From Acanthornis magna (taxonomy: Eukaryota > Chordata > Aves > Passeriformes > Acanthizidae), in contig JAWUZG010000158.1 of NCBI GenBank assembly GCA_036785705.1, positions 248,001 to 312,000 of the forward strand: 64,000 bases of DNA, given 5' to 3'. Shown here one piece after another: positions 37,454 through 48,231 of this stretch; within the stretch, counting starts at the first letter, position 1, and each line of letters starts with the position of its first letter. Both the position numbers and the translations under genes were made by a program. A model generated the notes under the pieces. It was not told the DNA's origin. It saw only the letters and a program-made list of their open reading frames with translations, and ran no database searches.

Positions 37454-38879
37454 ATCTCTTGCCAATAATAAGTGAGTAAGAGAATCCTACTTACTGAATG
37501 AGCAACATTCCCTTTCATATTTAAATCTTCCCTGGCACTTTCCCAGGCAAGAATTAACCATGTGCTGCGTAGCTTATGGAGAGGGACAGTCTGAGGTAGG
37601 ATGTTAGCAAGTAATAAGAATGCTATTTTGACGATTTTCATATTTTAAAAGGTTAGGCTTGATGTCACTTAATTTTCTAACTGAGCAAATCTGAACAAGC
37701 TGGGTCTGCTTTTACAATCTGTGTCTTCACAGATAGAGATTGAATATATTATTGATTCTATGAATATGCTTATCTCCTAAGTTTACCTCTCCTTGTTAAT
37801 TCACAGAGCGTGGTGGAGCATACAGGCTTTTGGGGGGGCAGAGACAATCCCTGAGACACAGAGTCCTCCTCCTCTTTCAGTGCTGAGGAGCAGCAACATC
37901 CAGAATACGCTAATAACACGGTGCAGGCTCCAGGTGCCAACCCCTGGCCATTTCTGGGGGTTTAATGTATTTTTCAAACTAATTCATGGTTTCCTGTGAA
38001 GGGGCCTCCCAGTAGGTTTGATTTGCTCCGTGTCCTCTGTGGGAAGCACAAGCAGCTGGGCAGGTCAGGTTCATGATCTCGTTCCTGGGATGCTCTCAGA
38101 GCCCCCCCAGACCAGGCAGACCCCACGGCACAGCCAGAGCCCCCCGAGCCATCCCTCCCTGCTTAGCTCATCTACCGCGGCTGCAAAGCTCAATGAGACA
38201 CAACTTTCCATGCGGCAATGGACGCGTTTTCCTGCCATCTGGACCAGAAAGCAGGAAATTGTCACCCTCACCGCGGCTCCTGCCTCCCTCAGCAGCGCTC
38301 ATGGGTCCCGTGAACTCGGGCATTTCTGCCTAAATGGGGTGTTTGGAACAGATCCTCGCTGTAGGAACTGTGCTGCTCCACTTCCACTTGCTGTGAAATG
38401 CTTAATAAGCTTTTATTGTCTGCATATACTTTAATGAGTTTTGAGTGTCTTACTTTGCATTTTATTTTGCATCTAAGAAACAAGTTCACTCGCTTTATTT
38501 ATTGATTTAACCCCTGACAAATATTCTGCCTGCCTACTATTATGCAGGTTGCTTCAGTGAGATATTGTGATAAGCATTTCTTCCCACACAGAGTAAACTG
38601 CACTTTAGCAAATACATTCTGAATGAATTGTATTCTGAAAAAAAAAAAATTTCAAGAATTCCAACGAAAAATACTAACCAAGTTACTGGGAAGGAGGCTT
38701 GGTCTCTTCAGAAAGCAGCTAAAGACGTGTCTGTGAAGTCAGGATCCCCATTAGGACTGGAAATTAGTCTTTCATGCTTCAGTCACCTCGACAGTCACAA
38801 CAGCCTTCGTTGCACTTGTGTCAGAGCAAAAGTAACAGTTTTGCCAATAACTTATTTCTGCCTAAAGCCAGAATGCCCC
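37454..38879. other. Proximal upstream region of the IQSEC promoter
   Basis: The AT-rich stretch 38.39-38.65 kb has homeodomain-like and TTTATT-rich sequence just upstream of the CpG island, ending in a run of A. It contains no gene. It is a candidate proximal regulatory element by position only. Confidence 0.3.
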
Positions 38880-39766
38880 TGGAAAGCGCCAGCCGAGTCT
38901 GCCTGCGGCTGCACCCTCCCCTCACGCCCCTTTTCTCCCTGTTCACTGCGAGAGGCACAGGGGGAGAAGCTGGGACAGACACCCTGTGCTTGGCAGCTCC
39001 GTTCCCAAACCTGCCGGGCACAGATGGGGCCAAGGCGGCGCCCGCAGCCCCTCCGGGAGCGGCACCCCCTCGCCCTCGCTCTGCTGCGGCGGCCGCGCTC
39101 CTGAAGCGGCGCATCCTGGCTAAGGTGAGAGAGAGTTGACTCCACCACCAAGGGTCGGGGCTTCAGTGACGGCACAACAACCGCTCTAAGGAAAATTTAT
39201 TAATTACAAGCTTGGAAAGTGGAAAGGTGGAGAGAAGAGGTAGAAAAACGAGAAAAAAAATTAAGGAGACATAAAGAGGAAGGGAGGAGAAAAGCACGTC
39301 TTCACGTTCCTATCTTCTTCCTGCAGTATCTCCCCGTTTCCCTTTCCTACTCCCGGTTCTCACAAGCATTCCCAACACACTCTTGGGATGATACAGGACC
39401 CAAAACCTCAGCAACTTTTCTTGGCTTGATGCAGCCTTAGCTGGAAGCGGCGCTTCACCAACAGAGGTTCTAATGCCAGGGATGCTGACGGGAGAGGCGG
39501 AGGGCTCTGCTACCTGACTTGGGGCGTGCTGCTGGGGAGCGGGGCTCGGGGGCCACCCCCGCTGCCACCCCCGCCACGGGAGCCCGCTCCCCACATGTGG
39601 CACGGAGAGCCGCGGTCCCGCAGGCCGGCTCCCCGCCCGCCTCCGCGCACGGCGCGCTGCTCCCCGCGCCGCCCCGGGGCCCCGCTCCCGAGAGCGCTCC
39701 CCGCGCCTCTCCCGGGGCTCTCCCGGCGCGGGAGAGGGGCCCGGAGCCGCGCGGGGACGGGGCGTC

Positions 39767-39787
39767 GGGATGGGATGCGGGGATGGG
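39767..39787 (+). repeat. G-quadruplex-type motif in GGGATG repeat, upstream of exon 1
   Basis: Four runs of at least three G are separated by loops of 2, 4 and 2 bases (GGGATGGG, then ATGC, then GGGGATGGG). It is part of a degenerate GGGATG-rich stretch that continues to about 39850. It meets the standard G3+N1-7 definition. Folding has not been shown. Confidence 0.7.
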
Positions 39788-40192
39788 ACGCCAAGATGGG
39801 ATGCGGCGCCGGGAAGGCGATGCGCGGATGGGGCTCGGGGATGGGTCGCTCGCCGAGCCCCCGCCGGCCCCCCGGAGGAGCGGCCGCCGTTACTTAAGCG
39901 CATCCCGGCGGCGGCGGCCGCGGCGGGGGAGGCGGGGAGCGGCGGGCCCGGCGCAGGGACGGCCCGCGCCCCTGCCCCTGCCCATGCCCGGCTCGGAGCG
40001 CGGCGGGGGCGCGGGCGCTGCCAGGCGACGGGAGAGCCCGGCTGCGGCGCGGGCAGGGCGGGACGGGCGCGGGGACAGCGCCGTGCGCCAGCGCGGCGGG
40101 GCCCGGGCGGCTCCGGGCGGCTCCGGCGGCGGCTCCGGCTCCCCCGGCCGGCGGCCCTGCCCTCGCTCGGCGGCGGGGGCCGAGCGGCAGCA

Positions 40193-40237
40193 ATGGCGGC
40201 GCGGGGCCGCCGCCCGCCCGGGCAGCCGCGGCTCTAG
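40193..40237 (+). other. Candidate upstream ORF (14 codons) in the 5'UTR
   Basis: An ATG with G at -3 and G at +4 opens a 14-codon frame rich in Arg, Pro and Gly that stops at TAG, 130 bases before the main start codon. It would affect translation only in transcripts that begin upstream of 40193. Whether such transcripts exist cannot be seen here. Confidence 0.3.
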
Positions 40238-40279
40238 GAGGGGACGCGCGGGGCCGCGGGGCGCCGCTTTCCGCCGGGG

Positions 40280-40286
40280 TATTTAT
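40280..40286 (+). promoter_or_regulatory. Possible TATA-like element upstream of exon 1
   Basis: TATTTAT is the only AT-rich hexamer-scale interruption in the GC-rich core, and lies 82 bases before the start codon. If used, transcription would begin near 40310 and give a 5'UTR of about 60 bases. CpG-island promoters usually have dispersed starts, so upstream start sites are at least as likely. Confidence 0.25.
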
Positions 40287-40367
40287 TCCTTCCCTCTCGC
40301 TTAAGTTGCCAGCGGAGCGCGCTGGCCGGCGCCTGCCCCCCCCGCGCCGCGGAGGTGCGGGGCGGCC

Positions 40368-40633
40368 ATGGAGAGCCCCGGCGAGAACCCCAGCAAGGCG
40401 GCCGAGTACCTGAAGGAGCTGAACAAGATTATCGAGACGCAGCAGGAGCTGCTGGAGAAGCAGAAGCGGAGGATAGACGAGCTGGAGCAGCAAGTGGCCA
40501 AGTTGTACCACGAAAATGCCTGCCTGCAGGACGAGCATCACCGGCACCTGGCCACATGCCGGCTCCAGCAGGGCGTCCCCCCTGCGCCCCCGGGGGTGCT
40601 GAGCGCCATCCAGGAGAACGCCAGGCACGAGAA
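40368..40633 (+). CDS. IQSEC1: First coding exon of an IQSEC/BRAG-family Arf-GEF (N-terminal coiled coil), partial gene
   Basis: The exon encodes 88 full codons and then two bases of a split codon (phase 2) before a strong donor, GTAAGTG. The ATG is in a strong Kozak context (GCGGCCATGG). Residues 7-39 match the N-terminal pattern of IQSEC proteins: ENP-x-x-A, then EYL-x-ELN-x-IIE-x-QQ-x-LLE-x-Q-x-RRI-x-ELE. Hydrophobic positions L15, L18, I22, L29, I36, L39, V43, L46 and L53 keep a regular 3-4 heptad spacing with Asn50 at an 'a' position, so an alpha-helical coiled coil over about residues 12-58 is predicted. A Pro-rich stretch (PPAPPG, residues 71-76) follows. IQSEC proteins carry an IQ motif, a SEC7 domain that exchanges nucleotide on Arf GTPases, and a PH domain, and act at synapses and in endocytic trafficking. 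Those domains must lie in exons beyond 64 kb. IQSEC3 as I recall it diverges more in this helix. IQSEC1 is favoured over IQSEC2, but the paralogue is an inference. Confidence 0.78.
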
Positions 40634-41636
40634 GTAAGTGCTGCCCCTTTTACTTTGCCCCTTTTTCGCCGAGGGGGTTTCCCTAGCGGGGCTTCCCTTC
40701 CCTTTCCCCTCCTGCCTTCGGGTGCCCGAAGCCGCCCCGCGTAGCCGCGCTGGAAGCAGCGGGACTCCCTGCGGGGTGTGCCCCGGGGCGAGCCCCGGGC
40801 GGCTCGGGGGACAGCCATGGGGTGCGGAGGGATGGCCCCGGCCTCTGTCCCCCAGCTGTCCGGGTGCCCGTGGCTCACTGGCTCCCCGGCCGCGGTCCCG
40901 GGGGGTTTCGAGCCGCGGTGGCACGGCCGGGGCTCCCCGGCTGCCCCGCCCGGCGTGCCCACGGCTGTCCCTGCGGCCACCGCTGCCCCGGGCCCCGCCG
41001 CCCGCGGCGCTCGGGGGATGCCCTGGGCAGAGCCGCGGTACCGGGGCGCCGGGAGCAGCGGGGCGAGCCCCGCCCTTCTCCTCGTAGCGTGTTCGCTGCC
41101 GGTCCGAGCGCCGTGGGGACCCGGGGTACCCAGCGCGGGGAGCCGCTCGCCCCCCGGGAGATGGCCCGCGGCGCTCCCCGGGAGCGGCCCTTGGCTCCGG
41201 CCGCTATCGAAAGTGACCCGGCCAGGGGTCAGTAAACATTGGCCGCTCGCCACCGGCGGGCTGGCCCGGGCCAGCGCCAGCTCGCCCCGTTCGGGCCGCC
41301 TTCGCTCCCGGCCGCCGCGTCTATTCCAGCCTCTCTAAGCTGTAATTAATCGTCTGCGTCTCTCCAGCGCTGGGAAAGCCGCTTAGTTGCGCGGTTCCGA
41401 AGCAGCAGGGATTCGGGAATAGCAAGAACTGAGGTCGGCGCTTTCCCGGCGTGTTTTTACTTCTGGAAAAGTATTTAAGGCTTGGCTTTCCCGGAGCGGA
41501 GTGGGAAAAGCATGCATGGGATTACGAGCCCACTTCGCTGTTTGACACAGCACAATGGACTGTTTGTGATCCGCCGCGCTCGAATTCCTTAGGTTTATAA
41601 ATACAGACGCGGCGGCTCCCGGCCCCGCCAGCCCCC

Positions 41637-41669
41637 GGGATGAGGGATACGGGATATGGGATGCGGGAT
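41637..41669 (+). repeat. Heptamer tandem repeat GGGATNN x5, G-quadruplex-type
   Basis: GGGAT begins at 41637, 41644, 41651, 41658 and 41665, an exact 7-base period, with variable last two bases (GA, AC, AT, GC, CG). Five G3 runs with 4-base loops meet the quadruplex definition. It lies about 1 kb inside intron 1, still in the CpG island. Confidence 0.8.
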
Positions 41670-43980
41670 CGCCCGCATCCCTCCGTGCAGGCGGAGGGAG
41701 GGCGAGCCCCGGGCCGTGCTCCGGCCGCGGCGTGCCCGTCCCGCTCGGGATGCACGGCCGGTCCGCTCCGGCCCCGCCGGGACCTGCGGGGCTCGGGCAG
41801 CCCTCGCGGAGCTCGGCCGCATCTCCATCAGAGCGCGGTGTGGGGCAGGGACATCCCGGGGAGCTGCCCCGCATCCCGGGAGCTGCCGCCGGCAGGGTGG
41901 GAAGGGCTGCTGCCGCTGCTGCTGCCCTCGGAGTCGGCGGTGCTGGGGCTCCGAGGCTGTGTTTTCTCAGCGTGCTGCTCTGGAGGCCTCGGAAGGGTCG
42001 CTGGTCACTCCGTGTCCCCTTTGCCTGCCCCTGTTGCCAAGCCTTGCACCTGGCGTGGGGAGCAGAGTGGGAAGGGAAGCGGCTCTGCCTCCCCAGCGTC
42101 CTGCTTGCTCTCAGTGCTAACAAGGCTTTTTTTCTGTGATGCTGGGGTAATCACTTCAGGTTTTTTGATAAACAGAGATGTCTCTATGAAAGTAAATAGC
42201 TCCTTTAATAAACTGGAGAGCATGCTGTCATTAATCAATCAATCCCTTAAGGAGAAAGAGCTGTTTCCAGAAAACATGGAATATTTACACGAATCCTACC
42301 CCATGCATCCATGTCCAGTACCCGAGGATTTTTGTGGCTGTGCTTGTAGTACAAGATGTCAACTCAGCTATCTTGTCCCATTTGTCTCTTGCAAACGACA
42401 TTACCAAAAATTGTACAAATGGCTTGCCTTGTTTGATAATATTTCTCCTCTGCAGCCCAAGACTCATTTGCAGAGCCCTCCTTGGGCAGGCAGCTCTGGG
42501 GACTCGGAGGCTTTTAAGTCTCTTAAGTGGATTTGATGCTGGGATCAGAATTAATCTGGGATATTTATGGCAGAGTTGTATTGCTTTGAGGCATAGCCTG
42601 GGGGCTTAGTGGGAAGCTGGGAGCCAGCCCTGTGCATCTGGCTGGGCCCTTGGCCCACGTGCGTGCCTGGGGAGGTACAGCGTCAGGGCCATCTTCACCT
42701 GAGCAATGCTGTTGTCCTCTCTCTTCCCCAAAATCATCCTGTGTCATCCCACTGCCCTTGCGAGGAGTCCCTTCATTTCTGCCGGTGTCCCTGCCTGCCT
42801 GGCTGGGTGGGTGCATCACACCTGTGGGCCTGGCACAGGCTGTGGCAGTGGCTGCTGAGGGCCCAGGATGTCCAGGAGCAGGGACAGGAGCCACCCATGG
42901 CATCAGTTTATTCTCTGACTGGATACAAAAGCTGGAGGAAGTCTCCAATTTGGAAAATAGAGAATAATACCCTTGTTTTAAAGACTTCTCCCAGTCCCAC
43001 ATTCCCTCTGCTTCCGGCCAGCCCAACCTGCAGGTTCCAGGGTTCTGTATCTTCCCTTTCAGAAGCTCAGCCTCAGTTTCCTCAGACCTAAATATCCCAT
43101 TCTCCTTGTGTATATTTGGGTAGGGAGTATGGATCCCTTGTTTGCTGAAGTTTGGTGTCAGGTGCTAGTGATGCTGAAATGGGGTCTGTGGTGTTGGGGG
43201 AAGTGCTGTGTCCCCCTTGTTCCCGCCTGGCCCCGTGCACAGAGCTCCTCATCCTCCTCTCTCCATGCCCTGCCACCATCACTGACCCCTGCTCTTCCTG
43301 ACCCTTCGGGACTCCCAAGCTAAAGGGACTGGAATCCTTTTTAAAGTATTAGATAAATACATTGAGAACTTGGTGCTTTTAGAAGTTGTCTTGGACCTTG
43401 ACTCGAACAGTTTTTCTAAACTGCTGAGGCTCCTGTCCTGCAGCAGTTCCACCTGAGCGAAGCGGCTGTGGCTCACTGACAGGGCTTCATATTGCCAGAT
43501 GTGGTTAACTCGTGTGAAAGGAAGTATGGAAATGTTATACAAGATAATATGGTTATGGTTAGTTCTTATACTTCATAAAAGATAGCGAAACTCCCCACAA
43601 GCAAACAACAAAACGCCCACAACTCCTAAATTTTTTAGTTCCTACAATGGAAAGAATATACAGGAGAAGACTGCTTCAATAATTTGGAAAAGCTGGTGTA
43701 GTTGTAGAAATCCTTTAGCTCGTGAGGTGGGGAACTGCTAATGAGCTCTGAGGTAGACTTCTGGAAGGAAAAAACCCCAGTCCAGTAATATATGTATGCA
43801 AATATATAAAAATAATCTGGTTTATGTACTTCCAGAAAATCCCAGAGTGGAAAGAAAGTTTCTTTTGTGCCAGTTACTGAGGGAGGGAAAGAGGAGCAGA
43901 GGGCTGGGTGAGCAGGTGCAGGTGTGCTCCTTATCCTGCAAGAAGGACAGACCAAAAAAGGTTTGGGGGCTGTCTCACCC

Positions 43981-44046
43981 TGAGAGAGTGCTGAGAGCAA
44001 ATTAAAAAACTCTCAGCTGAGAGCTGAGAGAGTGCTGAGAGCAAAT
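43981..44046. repeat. Local tandem duplication, 44-bp period
   Basis: TGAGAGAGTGCTGAGAGCAA plus AT is found at 43981-44002 and again at 44025-44046, separated by AAAAAACTCTCAGCTGAGAGC, in which a palindrome (CTCTCAGCTGAGAG) lies. Confidence 0.9.
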
Positions 44047-47000
44047 CAGCATTAAAATGCACTGGTGGAATTGAGAATAGTTGATTACAAGGCTTTGCTA
44101 GATGTGATGAATCAGCACATGGAAGATGACAATAGGTGTTTAACTCATTAAGGTGTTTAATTCTGAGTTGCATAAGATTAATTTTCAGTGAATCCACTTC
44201 GTGTAACGTTCGAGAAGCAGCAAGAGCTTCTAGAACTCAGCTCCTCGGTGTAATTCAATAATGCACTTTTTTTTTCTGTGTGAAACCAAATGTACTGCAT
44301 TTTCTCAAATCTATACAAGGATAGTTTTCCGTCTCCGAGAATTCAACATTGGCCCCTCACAGCTTAGGGAGTGATGTTTGTACTTATCCTAATCAAGTTA
44401 AAAACTGTGCTGCTTTTCCACGGAGAAAGTGCCTGATAAGAGGCTGAGGAGGAGGCAGAGAAGAGTTGTTTGCTAAGACAGAACAATCTGAAGGGACTGT
44501 TATTTGCAGCTCGGTCTGAATTCTGCACCTGGCCTGGCTGATTTATTTTTAAATGAATCTAGGGCTGCTTTAGATCTCCGGGGTGAGACAGGCGCGATCT
44601 GGAGCTGTAAGACACTGTCAGTATGTTTGGGAGATGCTCTGGGTCTGGCCGAGGTGTGCTGGGAGCAGCGGAGTCACTGAAGTTGTTGCTCTGGTGACAG
44701 TCACATGTGAAGGCTGCGTTGTGCCCTACATAAACCGAGCTTGTGACTTTGCCTGTCGCTGCCGGCGCTGGGAGCTGCCCCTGCACACAGCCTCAGCAGC
44801 AAGCCAAAGATTGCATTAGTGTAGAGACCAGCCGGGCTTTTTTTCCCTCCAGAGATGTCCATTGCTAAGACAGACTGTTCAAATGATGTAAATCCTATTT
44901 CCCTGCCTGCGCCGCACTCGAGCAGCAGCTTATTTTTGTTTTTTGTGCTGGAGTGGAGGTACCCAGCATCTGCTGAAGTGGGCTCGTGTTTGGGCAAGCC
45001 TGTGCTTTCCCTCCTCCTTGGCAGCGAGGATGGAGATGAAGTGCTGCTGCTGGGTCCTGTTTCCCCATCAGCTGCGTGGGGAAGTGGGATCTGTGCTGGA
45101 AGTCTGCAGTGCCAGGGCACTTATTCCCAGCCGATGCACCTCTGCTTGTTTACCCTGCTCAGCTGTGAGGAATGCATTGCTGTGGCAGCACAGTTTGTGT
45201 CCAGGGTGAACAGGTTACTCCCCTGTGTGCCCTGTCCGCCCTGTGGCAGGCAGGGATGGTGTAATTCCAGCCTTGGGCAGGAACTTCCATCTTCAAATAA
45301 CTTAAAAAAGCCCTGTTCGCTTTATTTTCGATCCATGACTGGAATGATGTGACTGCTGAGCCCTGAGAGTGAGGCTTGGACACTGAAGGGAGTGCTTTTG
45401 CTTTTGAAGCCCTCATTTTGGTGTCATTAGTGTGATTTGTACAGCAGCACAGGGGTGAACATCCCTTAGAAGAGGCATTTGAGGTTCTGGCAGGCTGCAG
45501 GAAATCGATAGTGTGAGGCTGTGTAATAAGATGTGAACTTGCTAACTAAACTCAGCTAAATATTTTGGATCTCTGAAATATTGGCAAATTCTTGTACTTA
45601 ATATCTGCTAAATGTTAAGCTAAATGATAACACGTAAAGACAAATTCATTAGAAAACTGATGTGTGCTGTATAATCAATAAAACAAGGCAGGGAGGGGGT
45701 GCCAAGAGCACAGTGATGACAGAGCAATGTGCTGGTATCAATAAAGTTCCTGGGAAGTCAGAGCAGGGAGGGAAAACATGGTCCAGAAAGAGAAGGGCAA
45801 AAATACCTCCTGTTTTGGGAGAGGAGAATCGGTGTAGCAGAAAGTAACCATCCTGTAACATAATAGCTTGAAAGATGGTTTCAAAACTTGAAGTACAAAT
45901 GTCCCATTTAGAGCAGACCTGTCATAAAGAATTACCAGGACTTGCTGGATCTGGGATCCTCCTCTGAGGCAGCCTTTTGTTGTGCTGCCACAGAACACAT
46001 CTTTTTGAGCTTCCCAACTTTGGAGTTGTGCTCTGAACTTTAAGAACAAAGTACATTTTCGTGCTAGTTGGTGCTTTGATGGCCCTCCTTATGAATTCAC
46101 TGTCGAGGAAAGTGAAAAGCACTTGCAAAGGTCTGCTTTTGGAAGAGATGTGGCAGTGTGCATGGATCCTGGGGACTGGGGGAGCAAAGGAGAGCTGCAG
46201 TGATTCCTGTGGGTCAGGTGAGTGTCTGAGCATCCCTTGCCCTCTCTCCGAGCCCCTTGCTCCGAGCCAGCCCAGATCTGGTGCTCTGTGCACACACATG
46301 TGCAGTTTGCAGCAGAACACCGATTGCTGTCCCTTTCCCATCCCAGGTGGGCAAGGGAAGGCCTTTTTCCGGTCTTTCCTGCCAGGCTGAGCCTGCTGCT
46401 TGTTCCCAGAGCCCACAGCAGCGAGAGGAGCAGGATGGCCCTGGGAAAGGAGCTCTCACTGGAGCGGCTCTGTCTGTCCTTGCCTTCACAGAGGTTCCTA
46501 AGTCTGGAATGGTGCATCAGGCAATGGCTTGGGTGAACCCTAAAAGTCAGTGTTGCTTTTGAAGAACTGAGCTTCCTGTTGAGTGAGGGATGCTGAGCTT
46601 TGTCTGCTCCGAGTGACAAAACCTTTGGGAGAAGGTGAAGTACAGACATGCACATTTCTGAGCCTTGCAGCCTTCTTGTCCTGGTTATTTGCTTGGCAGG
46701 ACAAGTCTCCATCAGTCCTTTGGGAAGGCAAAAATAAGTTGCAGCTTCTCTGAAAACCTGAAGCAAAATACAGCACACCCAAAGAAGTATCTTTAGGCAG
46801 AGCTGATTTGAGGGCAGATCACAGAAGCTCTGAAAGAAAAACAGCAAGGCATTTCAAGGTGTTTTCCTACAGCATACTGATGGGGGAGTAAATTATTAAC
46901 ATTGAAATAGTGAATTCTTAAATCTTTCTTGCAAGTAGCATCTTAAAAAGCCTGATTTTATTTTTTGCACCCAGCAGAGCTAGGTGGCTGCTCATGGGCT

Positions 47001-48231
47001 GGTCAGTGGCGCTGAGCTGGCCTATGCTGAATTCGGTGTCTCGTGCCCAGTGTGGCCTTCAGACACAGAATTTGTGCAGAGGGGTTGCAGAGTCTGTGGG
47101 TTCCTCCAGGGCTCTCTCAAGGGCTGGAGGAGCAGCCCCTGCTCTGGCCCTGCCCGGTTTGGTGGCCCCTGCGTGGTGCAGCCCCACAGAGGTGCAGGGC
47201 ACTGAATTTCCCTGGAGATCATAGCTCAGCTGGGGTTCCAATGCCCACCCTGGAGCAGCAGCCTGTGCCCAGGTGAGTTCAGGGTCTGCTGTGTGGGGCT
47301 CACCAGGGCTCTGTGAGGCTCCTGCGTGCAGGTGCAGGGAGGTCATCCCGTGCCAGGCACTGAGGAGATGTGTGGGAAGCTGCTTAGGTAAGTGGATTTT
47401 GCAGGTCAGAAGTAATTCCTGATGTGCAGCCCACACTTGCATTATTCTAATTTGATCCCCTCATTCCGACTCAGACCCTCTCTATTATGTTAATTGCACC
47501 TTTTTTCCATGTTTTGCAGCCTGCAGATACTTTTAGGCTGTACCTGCCAGCGCTCCTGCCTTTCATCTTAGCTCAGCGAGCCCATGAATGAGGTTGTCAT
47601 AATTCCCTTCTGCCCGTATCCTTGCCTAATTGCACTGTTTTTCTCAGCAGAATTGTTGAATTGGAAATGGAGACAGTGTGAGCAGGCTGTGGCACAGCAG
47701 AGCAGCGTGGTTTGAAGAGATGGATGTGATGGTGCATTCTGCTGGGTGCTGGGTAGCTGTCCCTGGGCTGCTTTTTTTCCACCTCCTGTGCTCTGCAGAT
47801 CCTTCATTGTATTTCCTTGAAATACGAAAATTCTCAGCTCTCATAGTTATTGTGCTACAGTGGGAGAGGTGCTGGTTTTGCTGACTAGAAATGTGGATTG
47901 GGATTGTTAATGGTCATTGCCCTGCGCTGTGGCTGAGGACAGGAGCAGGAGGTGATTCCTCAGTCCCTCTGCTGCCCTGTGCTCTGCCCTTGGCACAGCT
48001 GAGCCCTGGGCCTGAGGGCTCTCTACAGCTGGGCAAGTCAGAGTTAATGATCTCTTAATTGGCTGCTCAGACCTCACTGAGGTGAGAAATGATTGTGTTA
48101 AATGGCACACTCCAGACAAACAGGCCTCTTAAAATCGTGGGTGCCTTTATAGCTGTAAACCAACTTGTTTGAGTTTAATGATGGTGTTTATATGGTTGGT
48201 GGCAGGAAAAACTAATCATGTTGGAATCTGA

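Larger units (their letters stand above)
38880..42100. promoter_or_regulatory. CpG island covering promoter, 5'UTR, exon 1 and start of intron 1
   Basis: GC content and CpG frequency rise sharply near 38.88 kb, peak between about 39.5 and 41.35 kb and fall off by about 42.1 kb. The rest of the window is CpG-poor. The island contains many GC-box-like GGGGCGG/GGGCGG matches and long GGC and CGG runs, for example near 39.91 kb and 40.11-40.14 kb. An island centred on a first coding exon is the usual arrangement for a vertebrate housekeeping or neuronal promoter. It also explains the cluster of long overlapping open frames on both strands here, because stop codons are rare in GC-rich DNA. Confidence 0.88.
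40641..48231. other. Intron 1 proximal part, no exon recognised
   Basis: Carries the second half of the CpG island to about 42.1 kb and then ordinary sequence. A 298-codon plus-strand frame (41640-42536) and a 252-codon minus-strand frame (46089-46847) are present, but resemble no known family. Confidence 0.4.

Noticed and set aside
39519..40304. 261-codon plus-strand open frame in the CpG island
   Set aside because: Composed mainly of Arg, Gly, Ala and Pro, overlapped by equally long frames in other phases and on the other strand. It results from the lack of stop codons in GC-rich sequence.
39894..40628. 244-codon minus-strand frame with Leu/Gln-rich start
   Set aside because: The Leu/Gln part is the reverse reading of the coiled-coil exon, and the rest is CpG-island sequence.
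40429..41253. 274-codon minus-strand open frame
   Set aside because: It lies antisense to the exon and CpG island and has low-complexity composition. No recognisable domain.
41101..41340. Considered as a second promoter exon
   Set aside because: No donor or acceptor pair with a continuing frame. Only CpG-island sequence.
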